A DNA stretch of 64,000 nt from Eucalyptus grandis (GCF_016545825.1 NC_052618.1:47004196-47068195), one strand, 5' to 3'; shown: positions 23,488 to 36,230, counted from the stretch's first letter. A program made the numbers and translations. The notes: a model not told the origin generated them from the sequence alone.

Positions 23488-26398
23488 ATGGAGGAGGTGG
23501 TGATAGTCGGTGCCGGCATCGCAGGTCTGGCGACGGCAGTGGCCCTTAAGAAGGTCGGTGTCCGAGCCCTCGTCCTTGAGAGATCGGAGGAGCTCCGAAC
23601 GACCGGTGCGGCTCTCGGTCTCTTTGCTAATGCGTGGGTTGCGCTCGATGCACTCGGCGTTTCGGACAAGCTCGCTGCCCTGTACGCTCCTCTGAAAAGG
23701 TGAGGTCCTTGTTCGCTCTTTGCACTTGAAAATAGACGTCTGATTATTGTAGAATGTTTTATCATTTCGAAGTATTAAAACTCGATCTAATCTTTAGTTC
23801 AACAATCATGTACAGATCGAGAGTTAAATGAGTGATTTCTCTGCTATGAAAGATGACAGCACTCAGAGTTGATGAATGCTGAATTAGTGTAAGCATCTTT
23901 TAGAAGATGTTAAATACGCCTAATCTTGTGCTAGCTCGTTGGGGATAAAACCAACTAAAAGTAAATCACTTTTATAGTGAAAAGTAGTTAAAAAAATCCA
24001 AACGCATTTCAATCGCAGTGAGTAGATCTTCATATGATGCAATTAAGTTCATGAACTTTCATTTCGATCATTTAATGCAATGATTTTTTTTTTTTTTGGG
24101 TTATTTGCAAACGATGTTCGTTAGGTATTAAAAAAATTGGTCAAAAAGTGGTTTTACATCTTCCATGGGGAAAAAATCATGAAAATTGAGATCATTGCCA
24201 ATTGTAAAGTGCACCGTGAAATTTGCCTATTGAGGTTGCTAATGCGATTAGTGCTTAGAATAAAATAACTAATTAAATATTCATCAAATGAAGGGAAAAA
24301 CTGCAATATCAGTGAGAAAGAGCAATAGGCTTTTCAAGCAAGATATACTGAATAGAAAGATAAGCTCTACATTGGTTTTGTACTTTGTTAAATTGATTTT
24401 AGGATTCGCCCGTTTTGGGAGCTTCTTAAATCGGTTATTGATCCAGGATGCTGGACCTTGATCTGTCCTACAATTTCTCAATGATGAAAGAAAATAATTT
24501 TACTTATTAATTTTTTTTTTTTTTGGTACTTGTTCAGGGGATACATAACTGATGTCAAGACTAAATCGATTCAAGAAGTGCATTATCCAGGCAACAGGTG
24601 AATCTCAAATTTCCTCTCATATATGCTACCTACCTTTCCATCATCTTTGTTTCCTTAATTTACCGTTTAATGTTTCAGACTGATTAATTTCTTGTAATTG
24701 GTTACTATATGTTTTATTTTGCACAAAATGATACAAATGACCGTCGGAAATATACCATGAATGGGACTAATAGCCCCTATTTTGACAACTCATCTTTTAG
24801 GAAGATCTTCAATAATAGAGTTTGAAAATATAATACTCCTTTTGTTAGATAGAATTGGGTAATTTATTCTATTATGTTGTTGAAAATATGTCTAGAATTT
24901 GAGACTCATAAAGAGAACTCAATCCAACTAGGTAATTTCCTATTTTGGATCTAATTCTTTTCTATATAAGGAGTCTTTTTCGTGAAGAGCAACCCCCATT
25001 GAGAGAATAATGGGAGTGTTTAAATAATTTAATTGTAATTATAATTTTCGTTAGTGGGTCTTGTGCCATTTTTCGTGTGGAGTAGATCTTACTGATTGAG
25101 TCAAATAAATTCAATATTCAATTTATTTTCTTGTCCTGTTTATCTTATACTTCGACTGTTTTTTTTCTCCCACAACAAATGTTATTATTTTATGCATGTC
25201 ATTTCGTATTCCAAGGATAGAAAATCATTCCATCTGGATTGAGCAGGAATGGAGCCCAACCAAGAGCAGTCCATCGAAAAGTCTTGTTGGAAGTTCTGGC
25301 GGAGGAGCTTCCTCCAAATAGCATTCGATTCTCTTCCAAGATAACTTCCATCGAAACCCAAGTAGAAGACGGCTTGTCCATTTGTATTGTCATGCTCGAT
25401 GATGGGACCATCATAAAGTCTAAGGTTCCCTACAATTTCTAGAGAACCTTCTTTTGAATTCAAATATGATGAGGTAACTTATCCACTTTAACTTATCCAC
25501 ACTGAAAATATTATACATGTAGGTTGTTATAGGATGTGATGGCGTGCACTCTATCGTGGCCCGTTGGCTTGGACTTCGCCCGCCGGTCCATTCAGGCCGG
25601 TCGGCAGTGCGCGGGTTGTCCGTGTTCCCGAAAGGTCATGGTTTTGATCATGGCCATGCGCTTCAACAATTTGTGGATGTGGGCAAGAGGGCAGGTTTTA
25701 TTGCTCTCAATGATAAGGAATTGTATTGGTTCTTTGTGGCCACGTGTCCTCCTAAAGGTACCATGTATATTACATTTTATCTTCTGCTGAGATTCCCAAC
25801 CACGATGGCTCCTTCAATACTAGCTTACTAATCCTCCCCGATCCCTAACGCTTCCATTTATAAAGGTGTGGAAAAAGGAGCAGATCCAGAAATTATACAA
25901 AGGAAGGTGATGGAAAATTTGGCGAAGGACTTCCCACCCGTGTACCTCGATGTCGTCAAGCACTCCGACCTTTCAAGTTTGACATGGGCGCCACTGATGT
26001 TCCGATATCCTTGGGACATCCTGTTCGGAAACCTAGTTCGATCAAATGTCACGGTGGCTGGAGACGCTATGCACCCGATGACTCCCGACTTGGGCCAGGG
26101 GGGATGTTCGGCTCTCGAGGATGCGGTGGCATTGGGTAGGCACCTCGGGAACTCCATTGCCGAGCACGGCAAACTATGGGCTCCTCTTGCTATAGAGGGG
26201 TACGCAAAGGAGAGGAGATGGAGGGTGGCAACACTGATAACAGCATCGTACTTGTCGGGATGGGTGCAACAAGATGGGTCTAGTCGATTCATGAGGTTCC
26301 TAAGAGATGTATTCTATGGGCTCCTCTTGGGTAGAGTGGTGAAAGGTATTACAGAATATGATTGTGGGAAGCTTCATGGTGTCTCCTCTTTGCCTTAA
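23488..26398 (+). CDS. FAD-dependent monooxygenase, MO1/CTF2 type, intact
   Basis: Class A flavoprotein monooxygenase related to Arabidopsis MO1 and CTF2A/B and more distantly to zeaxanthin epoxidase; the substrate is not known from sequence. Five exons: 23488-23699, 24538-24597, 25247-25424, 25523-25757, 25866-26398; all junctions GT/AG and in phase, 1218 bases, about 405 residues, the normal size for the family. The start has good context (ccATGG) and the protein opens with the dinucleotide fold VVIVGAGIAGLATA followed by ERSEELRTTGAALGLFANAW. RAVHRKVLLEVLAEELP and VVIGCDGVHSIVARWLG (the DG motif) follow, and the second FAD motif is VAGDAMHPMTPDLGQGG with ALEDAVALGR. No transit peptide is evident. 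Its 3' half (from intron 3) is the start of the tandem duplication and is repeated as a pseudogene at 44.8-45.8 kb. Confidence 0.92.
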
Positions 26399-26639
26399 TG
26401 TGAATCTGAAAGCTCCATCTAGTTATGCAGTTGGAATCGGATTTTGGTCTTCTATTTTGTTTAATAATCGATGATGAAATTTATTGCAATGCATAACACA
26501 AAAGTTTATCGTATTGTTTGTCTCAGGGTTGCACTTGTTTTTCTTTTTTTTCTTTTTTATTTCGTATGAATCTTTTCACTTGATGATCAAGAGCATCATA
26601 GGATTAGGTTTGGGTCGGATCTTTTTAAGTTTGGGTTGA

Positions 26640-27093
26640 CATTTATTTGATAGTGTGGTAGATATGCGGATTCTCAATTGATACCGTACTTTTCTTGATG
26701 TATTTAATAAAAATTACAATTAAGTAACAAGATTCGTTGGAATGAAGTGCCTTCTGTCATTGGCAGACCGAATATCTTTTTCTTAGATTCCAACCAAGCG
26801 CCGCCGTCAAACATTATTGTCTTCCCCACTTTTGACCTCGTGATTGTTTTTTTTTTTTTGGGGGCCGGGGGGAGGAATTAGGAGGTGGAAATCCCATAAT
26901 TACCCTCCCCTTGACTTCTTGGCCGAGGTGAAGAGCCGAGGGCTTAATGGTCTCTTGGCGTCCTAGGCGCCGCCCTCCGAACCTTCGTGTGCGGAAGGCG
27001 AAACGCAAGAGCACAGACGTTTGCAAACATGGACTTTTCTTTCTTCGCGTGATTCCTTTTTTTTTTTTTTAAGTAGCAATTCGATAATTATAT
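26640..27093. other. MO1 downstream region, duplicated at 55.08-55.49 kb
   Basis: Non-coding; homologous to the region in copy 2 upstream of NDA. A short open frame at 26814-27026 minus has a poorly conserved counterpart, so it is not scored as a gene. Confidence 0.55.
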
Positions 27094-27551
27094 TGTAAGA
27101 ATTTTCCTAATGTGAACTACATTAATTGATATTGTAATTTACTATTTTTACGGCTACCGTAAAACATGGCTGGTCTAAGGTGAGATAGAAGATTTCTTAA
27201 TTAGTCTAATATTGGGCTGGCTAGTGTGGGCCGAGTTGAGCCTGGCCCGTAATGAGGTGGCCTGGTTGGAAACTCTATAAATAGTGCTAAAGTCTCTCCT
27301 CTAACCCTAATTCTCACATGTATCCTCACCTAAGGGGCATTTACCTAACGCTACACGTGAGGAGGGCCGCCTCATTGAGCCAATGATACGAAGAGTAATA
27401 GAGGAGAAGGACTTGCGTGTGGAACATTGTGTTTCTGCTTCCACTTCAAGAACAATGGATCCCAATACAGGTGCGTTAATCTTTCTACTCAATTATGCAT
27501 GTTCTTGTTCTACTTATAAAGATTTTGGGGTTACGCAGTTTGCGTCCTACA
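27094..27551 (+). repeat. 5' LTR of copia-1
   Basis: Starts TGTAAGAATTTTCC and ends GTCCTACA; contains a TATA-like 'ctataaatagtgc' near 27275, the likely element promoter. Confidence 0.95.
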
Positions 27552-27553
27552 TG

Positions 27554-27565
27554 TGGTATCAGAGC
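27554..27565 (+). other. Primer-binding site of copia-1
   Basis: TGGTATCAGAGC, complementary to the 3' end of plant initiator tRNA-Met, the usual copia primer. Confidence 0.9.
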
Positions 27566-28589
27566 CTCCATAACCCTAGAACATGAACGCAAATGATTTT
27601 GCCATAATTTGAGATTTTTGAGATTTTTCGTTCAATAAAAATTAAATTAAATTATATATTCGGACTGGGCTCGACGAGACGAAGAGAACCGTGGGCGGCG
27701 CGTCGCCGGAGGAGGCCGCACGCGCCCCCACGCGCGGCCACGTGCCTCCTGGGCGTCGAACATGCACCGCACGTGAGCTCCACGCGCCGAGCACTCAGGC
27801 GGCACGTGTGGGCGCGTGGAGTATCTATTTAGTGCGTGGTTGGTGGCGTTGGATTCGCATTGCCATGTTCTATCTTGTGGTGTATTTATTTTACATGTTT
27901 GATGATTTTATGGATGTGAAAATACATACAAAGCCCTAAATAAGTGAATTTTTAGTGTATTTTTGCGTATTTTTCTTGTATTTTCTGTGTTTTTGGAAAT
28001 ACATGTGTTGGGTTACTGGTATGTTATCACATAAATATTATAAAAGTGTGATTTATTAAAAAAATTAAACTTTATTGTATTTTATTAATGAATAAGGCAG
28101 TGTAATTAGCATGTCATGTGATTTGAGTGATATGATGCCCTTATCACTAAAGTTAAATCACATGTATATGATGTATGTGAGATGTAAAGATTATATCCCT
28201 GATATGAGAGAGTTTCAAGGATTCAATTGAGTTGTGACCGCCAAAGTGGCACACTTGATTGGGTTTGAGAAATTTCGATCTTGTATATTGATTGGGATAT
28301 CTCATGGTCTAATGCATAGTCATACTCCCAAAGGAGGTGATTGTGTATTAGTTCATGGAGGGATACATGATGATATGGTGGAGGAGTGACCGATCCTAAT
28401 GGTTCATATTCCCAAAAGTGATGAATTCACGAAGATTGGAATATATTCTCATAACTGCTATCATGTGGGGAGTGTACAATTGCATGTCATGTATTCTGCC
28501 CAAAGGTAATTATGTGATTTTGTATGTAACTCTCTGGATATGTACTTGTACGTCAAGTTACACAATGCTCACATGATGCTAATTATATA

Positions 28590-31500
28590 TACTGCTTGTC
28601 TTTCAGTCACCTTTTCTATAAACGGTAACTCTGTCACTATTAAGGTTCTTGCTGGTTCAAACTTTAAGAAATGGAGAGAAGATTTTCTGTTTGCTATGGA
28701 GATAACAGATGTTCATATGGCTTTTACTGTCGATCGGCCGGCAGATCTTACTGCTGAGAGTACAGAAGCTCAGAAATCTCATTTTACTGCCTGGGAAAAG
28801 AGCAATAGAATTTGCTTACTGTCGATGAAGCGTTCCATTTAGGAACACTTGAAAAGTGGTTTGCCTGCAGACTGCACTGCTAGGTAGATGATGGAAGCCT
28901 TGATGGCTAGAAATCGTGTCTCACCTAATGCTGAGATAGGAATACGCATGCAAACACTATTTACTATGAAGTATGATGGTTCTGGTGGAGTTAGAGATTA
29001 TGTTATGAGAATGATAGATTTGCAGACAAAGCTTGAAGCTCTCAATGTTGTATTCCCACTACTTGCATTGTGCATCAAGCTCTAAATGATTTTCCTCCTG
29101 ATTTTGGGATTATCAAGACCAATTATAGTTCCCAAGATGAAACCTGGTCAGTTAATGACCTAATTGCAAGGCTGGTGGCAGAGGAAGAAAAATTGAAGAA
29201 AGATAAAGGACACGTTGCCCTTTATGCTTCTAACTCTGGTAGTGATAAGAGAAAGAAGGTGAAAACTTATACTCATAAGGGCAATTATGAAGTTGCTGGA
29301 TCTTCCAACAATAAAGGAAATTCTGAAGATGCTGGACCTTCTAACAGTTTGGGTCCCAAGAAAACATTCACCAAGAAGAATGGTGTTTATTGCTACTTTT
29401 GTAGGGAGAGAGGACATGTAAAGAAACGTTGCAGCAAGTTTAAGGCTTGGTTGTCTAAGAGAACTAAGAGTGAGCCTAAAGGTAATGATTATTTGGCATT
29501 TGTTTATGAATCCAATTTATCTGAAGTTCCGACCAATTCTTGGTGGCTAGATAGTGGTGCAACTAATCATGTTGCATTTACCATACAAGGGTTTATAAAC
29601 CGAAGGACGCCAAATCAGGATGAATCAATGGTCACTGTTGGAAACAGCGTTGGAGTTGACGTCGAGTTCGTGGGAGATGTTATTTTGATTTTAGATTCTG
29701 GTTTTCGGATGGTGTTAAGAAACACTTTTTACATACATTCTTTTAGGCGGAATTTAGTTTATGTGTCTTGTTTGGACATGTGTGGATACTCTTTTGAAAT
29801 AAAGAGTAATACTATTTCCATGTTTTATGATTCAAATAAGATTGGGTATTACAATTTATCCGATGGATTATATCGATTGAGTTTATCTCCCAACGACATG
29901 TACGTTGCTTATTTAGTCGAAAAAGTTGTTTCCAAAATGCCTCTACCTAAGGAACAATCTTATGCATTGTGGCATAAACGTCTTGATCACATCTCTAAAG
30001 AAAGAGTAGAAAGGCTTATAAAGGCTGATATCTTGCCTACTCTTAAAGATGATCAAGAGACTTGCGTAGACTGTTGCAGAGGTAAGATGACTAAGATAAA
30101 GAAGAAATCCGCCGTACAAAGTTCAGACTTGTTGGAGGTTATTCACACTGATATTAGTGGACCATACACGGCTACTTTATGCAGAAATTTTTATCTCATC
30201 ACATTTATTGATGACTATTCCCGATATGGATACTAATATTTGATTAAAGAAAAGTCCGAGTCTCTTGATAAATTCAAGATTTTTCGGACTGAAGTGGAGA
30301 AACAGTTAGGAAAAGTTATTAAGATTGTCAGATCTGATCGTGTTTGTGAGTATTCTGGTAGGCACGGAGATGCTGGACAACTTAAAGGGTAGTTTGCTAG
30401 ATACCTAGAGGATTCTGGGATAATAGGTCAGTTTACTATGCCCGAAAGTCTTGAACAAAATGGTGTAGCTGAAAGGCGCAATCGTACTCTTATGGACATG
30501 ATGAGAATTATGATTAGTAGGATCAATTTACCTAATTTTTGTGGGGTGAAGCTTTGAAAACAGCTCTTTATATTCTAAATCACATTCCTACCAAAGCGGT
30601 TCCATTGACTCCTTTTGAGTTGTGGACTGGACGTAAACCTAGCTTGAATCATCTTAAAGTTTGGGGATGTTCAGCAGAAGTGAAGTTATATAATCCAACA
30701 TTAAGTAAGCTAAATTCCAAAACTACTCAGTGTTACTTCGTGTCTTACCCAGATCATTCAAAGGGGTATCGGTTTTATAACCCTAATGGGGGTACAAGAA
30801 TTGTGGAATCTCAAACTGCAAAATTTCTAGAATTTGATGTAGCTGAAAAGGGTAGCTACTCACAAGCTATCAAAGATGATAGTATGGTGGGGATTATTGG
30901 ATCCCTGTTTCATCATGTGCAGACAATTATAGAGCCTCTTGCGCCACAAACTGAGCCTGTTGTGGCCCAAGATCCTATTGTTGAGACAGTTCCTGATGAA
31001 ATTCCTCAAGCTCCTCAAATTCATAATGAGGTTGAAGTAGCTCCACTCAGAAGATCAACTAGGGAAAGACATTCAGCTATACCACCAGACTATGTTGTCT
31101 ACCTAGGAGAACATGATTATGATATTGGTTGTGTTGTTGATCCAGTAACTTATACGGATGCCATCTTATGTCCTCAATCAGATTTATGGCTAGATGCGAT
31201 GAAAGATGAGATGCAATCTGTGAAACACAATGGTGTTTGGGAGCTTGTTGAATTACTTGAAGGTTGTAAACCTATTGGCTGCAAATGGGTATTCAAGACT
31301 AAAAGGGATACCAAAGGAAAGATTGAAAATTTTAAAGCCAGATTGGTAGCTAAGGGTTTCACTCAAAGAGAAGGAATAGATTATGAAGTAACATTTTCTC
31401 CAGTTTCTTCTAAAGATTCTTTTAGAGTGATCTTGGCATTGGTAGCTCATTTCGATATGGAGTTACACCAGATGGATGTTAAGACTACTTTTCTCAATGG

Positions 31501-32666
31501 AGACCTTGATGAGGAGGTTTATATGGTGCAGCTTGAAGGTTTTGTAGCAGATAACTCAGGTAAGCTTGTTTGTAGATTGAAAATGTCTATTTATGGCATT
31601 AAGCAAGCTTCTAGACAGTGGTATTTCAAGTTTCATAGTGTTGTTACTTCATTCGAATTTATTGAGAACAAAGTAGATTAGTGTATATACACCAAGGTTA
31701 GTGGGAGGAAATATATTTTTCTCATACTTTATGTAGATGATACAAAGTGGATGTTATCGTAAAATTTTGACATGAAAGACCTTGGTGAAGCGTCTTTTGT
31801 TCTTGGCATTGAGATCCATAGGGATCACTCACGCCGTTCATTGGGTTTGTCTTAGAAGGCGTATATTGATCGCGTTTTAGAAAGATTCAATATGCAGGAT
31901 TGCAAACTAGGAATTGCTCATGTTGTTAAGGGTGATAAATTGAGTCTTTCACAATGCCTTAATTCAGATTTTGAGAAAGCTCAAATGAAGGACGTGCCTT
32001 ATGCTAGTGTGCTTGGAAGTATTATGTATGCTCAAGTTTGCACTGGACCAGATATTGCTTTTGTAATTGGACTTCTAGGCAGATATCAGTCTAATCCAAA
32101 ATACGATCACTGGGTTGCTACCAAGAAGGTTTAAAGGTACTTAAAGAGAAAAAAAGATTATATGCTGATTTATAGACATGTTCCAGATTTGCAACTAGCA
32201 GGGTATTCAGATGCTGATTTTGTTGGTTATCAAGATGATAAGAAGTCAACGACATGATACATATTTATGATGGCAGGAGGTGCAATATCATGGAAGAGCG
32301 AAAAACAGAAATCCATATCTTCTTCTACCATGCAAGCGGAGTTTGTAGCATGTTTTTCAGCTGCTACTCAAGTTATTTGGCTCCGGAACCTCATTAGAGA
32401 GTTATCAGTTTTTTATTTTGTGGATAGGCCCATACAGCTATATTGTGACAATAACTCTACAGTGTTGAAGTCTCAAAGGGTCCAAACACATGGAGGTCAA
32501 GTTTTTTACTATAAAGGAATCAGTGCAGAATGGTGACGTTGCAGTAGATTATATTTTTACAGATGATATGATTGCAGATCCATTAACTAAAGGCCTACGC
32601 CTGTGTGTTTTTTATCGTCATGTCATTAGTATGGGCCTAGGAGCATCTTGGGATGTTGTTATTTAG
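28590..32666 (+). pseudogene. gag-pol of copia-1, broken by stops and frameshifts
   Basis: GAG opens near FKKWREDFLFAMEI (about 28665) and has in-frame stops near 28840 and 28885. A CCHC knuckle, CYFCRERGHVKKRC, follows (about 29390-29430). The protease active site is WWLDSGATNHV (about 29541). The integrase zinc region is LWHKRLDHIS...CVDCCRGK, with HTDISGPY and FIDDYSRY, ending in a stop at 30234. RT has the RVT_2 start [40 protein letters not shown] and YVDD (about 31728), and is interrupted near 31679. RNase H fragments run to DDMIADPLTKG. At least six lesions mean no polyprotein can be made. About 570 non-coding bases separate RNase H from the polypurine tract. Confidence 0.9.
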
Positions 32667-33240
32667 TGGGAGCTGTGTTTAATTTTTCTTTGAATAAAGT
32701 TTACATCTGTTTTGTTACAATTTAGTAACACTTTGATATATATATGTCAACTTTTGCATCCAATAAAATATTTTTTGAATGTATTGTTATTATGTTGAAT
32801 ATATATATTGTTAAAAGTCTCAAGGTATTACTTAAACCTTGAGTGAAGGCTAGGGGCATCTAGGCATCCGGTTATTAGCTTTGTGCATATGTCTTGTGAT
32901 ACATAAAGAAATGTTAACCGTAAGGACAAGACATATGTAGGTTCATTGGAACCATAAAGCATTCTTTAGTGGCACAAGTTTTTTGTGTCACCTAAGGTAA
33001 GAGAATGGTGACTGACAAATGGGATCTCTCTATGAGAGATGTTATCCATTTGCCACACTACCATATTGAATTCATATCAATAAAGTTGAGAGCACTTGTG
33101 ACCATGGAAAGCTCTGTGTGTATACATGCAGTTACCACCATGATTCGGTGTTTAAAACTTTATGGGATATGATTGACTATTAAGAATTATCTCTGGACCA
33201 ATGTGCGCACATAAGGTATGATTTCAATTAATATAGTCCA

Positions 33241-33250
33241 AATGGGAGAA
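33241..33250 (+). other. Polypurine tract of copia-1
   Basis: AATGGGAGAA, directly before the 3' LTR. Confidence 0.85.
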
Positions 33251-33708
33251 TGTAAGAGTTTTCCTAATGTTGACTACATTAATTGATATTGTAATTTACT
33301 GTTTTTACGGCTACCGTAAAACAGGGCTAGTCTAAGGTGAGATAGAAAGTTCATTAATTAGTCTAATATGGGGCTGGCTAGTGTGGGCCGAGTTGAGTTT
33401 AGCTCGTAATGAGGGGGCCTGGCTGAAAACTCTATAAATAGTGCTCAAATCTATCCTCTAACCCTAATTCTCACATGTATCCTCACCTAAGGGGCGTTTA
33501 CCTAACGCTACACGTGAGGGGGGCTGCCTCATTGAGCTAGTGATACGGAGGGCAATAGAGGAGAAGGACTTGCACGTGGAACATTGTGTTTCCACTTCCG
33601 CTTCAAGAACAATGGATCCCAAAACAGGTGTGTTAATCTTTCTACTCAATTATGCATGTTCTTATTCTAGTTATGGAGATCTTGGGGTTACGCAGTTTGC
33701 GTCCTACA
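33251..33708 (+). repeat. 3' LTR of copia-1
   Basis: Same length (458) and ends as the 5' LTR, followed at once by the TATAT target duplication. Confidence 0.95.
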
Positions 33709-33713
33709 TATAT

Positions 33714-34330
33714 TTCATTTGGTTTCAAGATCTTCTATTTTATTTTTTTTAATTACGTGAAATTTAAATAAAGGCTAACCAAATATAACTTGTTCACCCT
33801 TGACCTTCTTCTTTTAAGTTTCAAACAAAAAGAGATTTCCCACTCTCTTTTTTTCATGAACGGTGCACTAAAATTCAGCAAGTCATACATCGTATTTTCT
33901 TTGACAGTATAAGCGAATAGAATAACCTTGAGAAAAAAAGATGACTTTCCATGCATGCTTGGTCTTGATACTTAGCCCTTTGGAGCGCTTGTTACCAAGT
34001 CACGAGTAAAACTCCTTCAATTGCCGTGAGGCAAACCATCGAGTTCAAATTCATAATCTCTCTTCATAAAATTTCATGTGATATCGAGATTTAATTTAAC
34101 ATTTTGAAGAAAGGGGAAATTTAGCATCAGAGGGCTTTTTCTTTCTTTCTTTCTTTTCTAACCCGACGATCCAAGATCGATCTATCTCTTGCTCCCTCTC
34201 CCCTCTTCCTTTGATTTTCTCCATTGTCTTACCATTTCTTCGTTGATTCAGGCCATTCAAGTGCACGAGTAATGCCATGTCAATCCTATCCAAAACCATT
34301 CAATATCCGACCCACGCGCAGGCGCCGCTC
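33714..34330. other. Non-coding continuation of duplication copy 1
   Basis: Aligns with 55500-56230 in copy 2 (aagatct, ttaaataa/aaggttaccaaat, 'ataaccttgagaaaaa', 'gaagaaaggggaaatttagc', 'tttctaacccgacg/ttttctaaccccaacg'). No gene. Confidence 0.7.
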
Positions 34331-34479
34331 ATGCGTGTGTTGCACGCACAAGGGCTATTGTCACAATGACGTTAGCGACCTTGGGGCTGACCCGACCCTT
34401 TGACCTGCCCGAACCAGTCAACCATGGACCGGACTGGTCAACTGGTTGGACTGGACGGTCGAGCCAGGAATTGGTCGGA

Positions 34480-34973
34480 TCGGATCTGAGGGGTCTTTAC
34501 GGTCGCGCGTGTGCTCCACGCGTCGTGCACTCAAGCAGCGCGTGCGGGCGCGTGGTTTGCGGCTACTGGTTCGTATGATTATTCTCTATGTTGTGGTGTA
34601 TTTATTTACACGTTTGATGATTTTATAGATGTGAAAATACATACGAAACCTTAAATACGTGTATTTTTAGAATATTTTTGCGTATTTTTCTTGTATTTTT
34701 ATGTGATTTTGGAAATACATGTGTTGGTTTACATGTATGTTATTACATAAATATTATTAAAACGTGATTCATTGATAATATATATAAAGTTTAACTTTTA
34801 TTAATGAATAAAATAGTATAATCAGCATGATATATGATTTTAATGATATATTGCCCCCATCACTAAAGGTAAAATTACATGTATATGATGTATGTGAGAA
34901 ATAAAGTTTATACCCCGGTATGAGAGAGTTTCAAGGATTCAATTGAGTTATGACCGCCAAAGTGGCACAGTCA
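34480..34973 (+). mobile_element. Orphan fragment of a copia-1 5' untranslated region
   Basis: Matches 27740-28254 inside copia-1 in the same orientation: 'cgtgtgctccacgcg' region, 'gttgtggtgtatttat', 'gatgtgaaaatacatac', 'ggaaatacatgtgttgg', 'gagagtttcaaggattcaat' and 'gaccgccaaagtggcac'. Similarity stops abruptly after 34973. There is no LTR, primer site or coding part, so it is a 5'- and 3'-truncated remnant of a second family member. Confidence 0.85.
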
Positions 34974-35372
34974 CATTCAGACCCACCCACCGGAAGCCCC
35001 TGCATCCTTTCTCCCTTTGATTTTTTTTTTTTTTTTTTTTTTTTTTGTTCTCTTCACCTTCTTCCTTTTGCTCCGCCGTGACGACAACAAACGTACATCA
35101 ACTCAGACTCGCCGTCAACTTTAACCCCCGTGAATTGCCTTCCACCACCGCCTCACCGCCGTCTCGGTCCTCCGTCATTCGGGCTCAAGCCTTAGGTCTT
35201 GAATCCAAGTGGTTGACAGAGGCAGCGGGCGAGGTGGAGGCGCGGGTTGTCCACGCCGTGGGGGGCCTCGACCTCCACCGGTGCAGGGGGCACGGGAGGA
35301 GTTGGACAGGGAGGAGGCGGGCAAAGGCAATGGAGGCCAGAGGAGAAGCGGGCGAAGACAGCGGTTAAGCCC
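34974..35372. other. GC-rich segment absent from duplication copy 2
   Basis: Begins after the copia fragment, includes a T-run at 35020-35046 and a GC-rich stretch with an open frame 35045-35368 (plus) overlapped by minus-strand frames. No family is recognisable. It replaces the promoter and leader exon that copy 2 has upstream of NDA. It could be a captured gene piece. Confidence 0.4.
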
Positions 35373-36195
35373 AAGCCTCAAGCTAAGTTGGCTTCTTGTT
35401 TTTGTCTTAGAAGTCATTGAAGAAATAGTTGTCACTCACCAATTAGTTGTCTTCATTTTGCTTGGACCAAACTCCAATTGTTCTACATGTTGTCTTTACC
35501 TCCTCCTGATATCATGGAGTCATTGCATAATCTTTCTCTATATCTTTCTGCTTTTCTTATAGCATTAAGCCCAAGCCTCTCTTTTCTCTCAGGTGCAATT
35601 TCATCAATAGGCCTAAAGATCCAGGCTATTGACTTGCATTTGAATTATTAGTGTTTTACTCTATGGCATTTGCAAGAATTGTTCAGGGCAACCTGAGAAG
35701 AACAGGAGGTGCTGTTGGGAGCCTTGCAGATGGAAAAGAATAAATTTTTAGAGGAGTACTTGCGAATTCATTTTCCTTTTCTTCTTTCAAAAGTGTCCCC
35801 ACGAGAAGTGATTTTTTCGACCGCTTACCATCGAGTAAGTTAGATTATGCTAGTAACTGGAGCAGAGGAATTAGGACAACCCCACTTGATCAATTTCTCG
35901 TCGCCGAGAGGGCATTGGCAGAGTCCGATTCTGAATATGAGAGGGACAGATATCCAGGTCTTGAACCGACTAAGCCTGGAGAAAAGCCAAGGGTGGTCGT
36001 TCTTGGTGCCGGTTGGGCGGCTTGCCGGTTTATGAAGGGGCTTGATATGAGCATATATTATATCGTGTGCGTTTCCCCCCGAAATCACATGGTTTTCACT
36101 CCCCTTCTTCCATCGACATGTGTTGGAACTTTGGAGTTCCGTTCGGTCGCGGAGTTCCGTTCGGTCGCAGAGCCCGTGAACCGGATACAACCGCT
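35373..36195 (+). pseudogene. 5' pseudogene of the NDA-type dehydrogenase
   Basis: Homologous to 57640-58440: the leader acceptor (ctctcaggtgcaattt) and the ATG (35663) are kept. Lesions are GAG to TAA soon after (ADGKE then stop, about 35741) and an 18-base tandem duplication giving EFRSVA twice (36132-36167). The dinucleotide-fold words [19 protein letters not shown] are still readable. Homology ends at about 36195 where the copia-2 element begins; the last piece of exon 1 is on the other side at 44750-44807. The upstream promoter and first leader exon are missing. This is duplication copy 1; the working copy is at 57920. Confidence 0.88.
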
Positions 36196-36230
36196 ACTTA
36201 CTTTATTTGAAGTGTTTTACTTCGTAGTAA

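Larger units (their letters stand above)
27094..33708 (+). mobile_element. Complete Ty1/copia LTR retrotransposon (copia-1), coding capacity lost
   Basis: Two 458-bp LTRs with TG...CA ends (27094-27551, 33251-33708). The initiator tRNA-Met primer site TGGTATCAGAGC starts two bases after the 5' LTR. A purine tract AATGGGAGAA directly abuts the 3' LTR, and a perfect 5-bp target duplication TATAT (27089-27093 and 33709-33713) borders the element. Domain order GAG, zinc knuckle, protease, integrase, RT, RNase H is that of copia. By eye the LTRs differ at roughly 40 positions, mostly transitions, so this is not a recent insertion. Confidence 0.95.
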
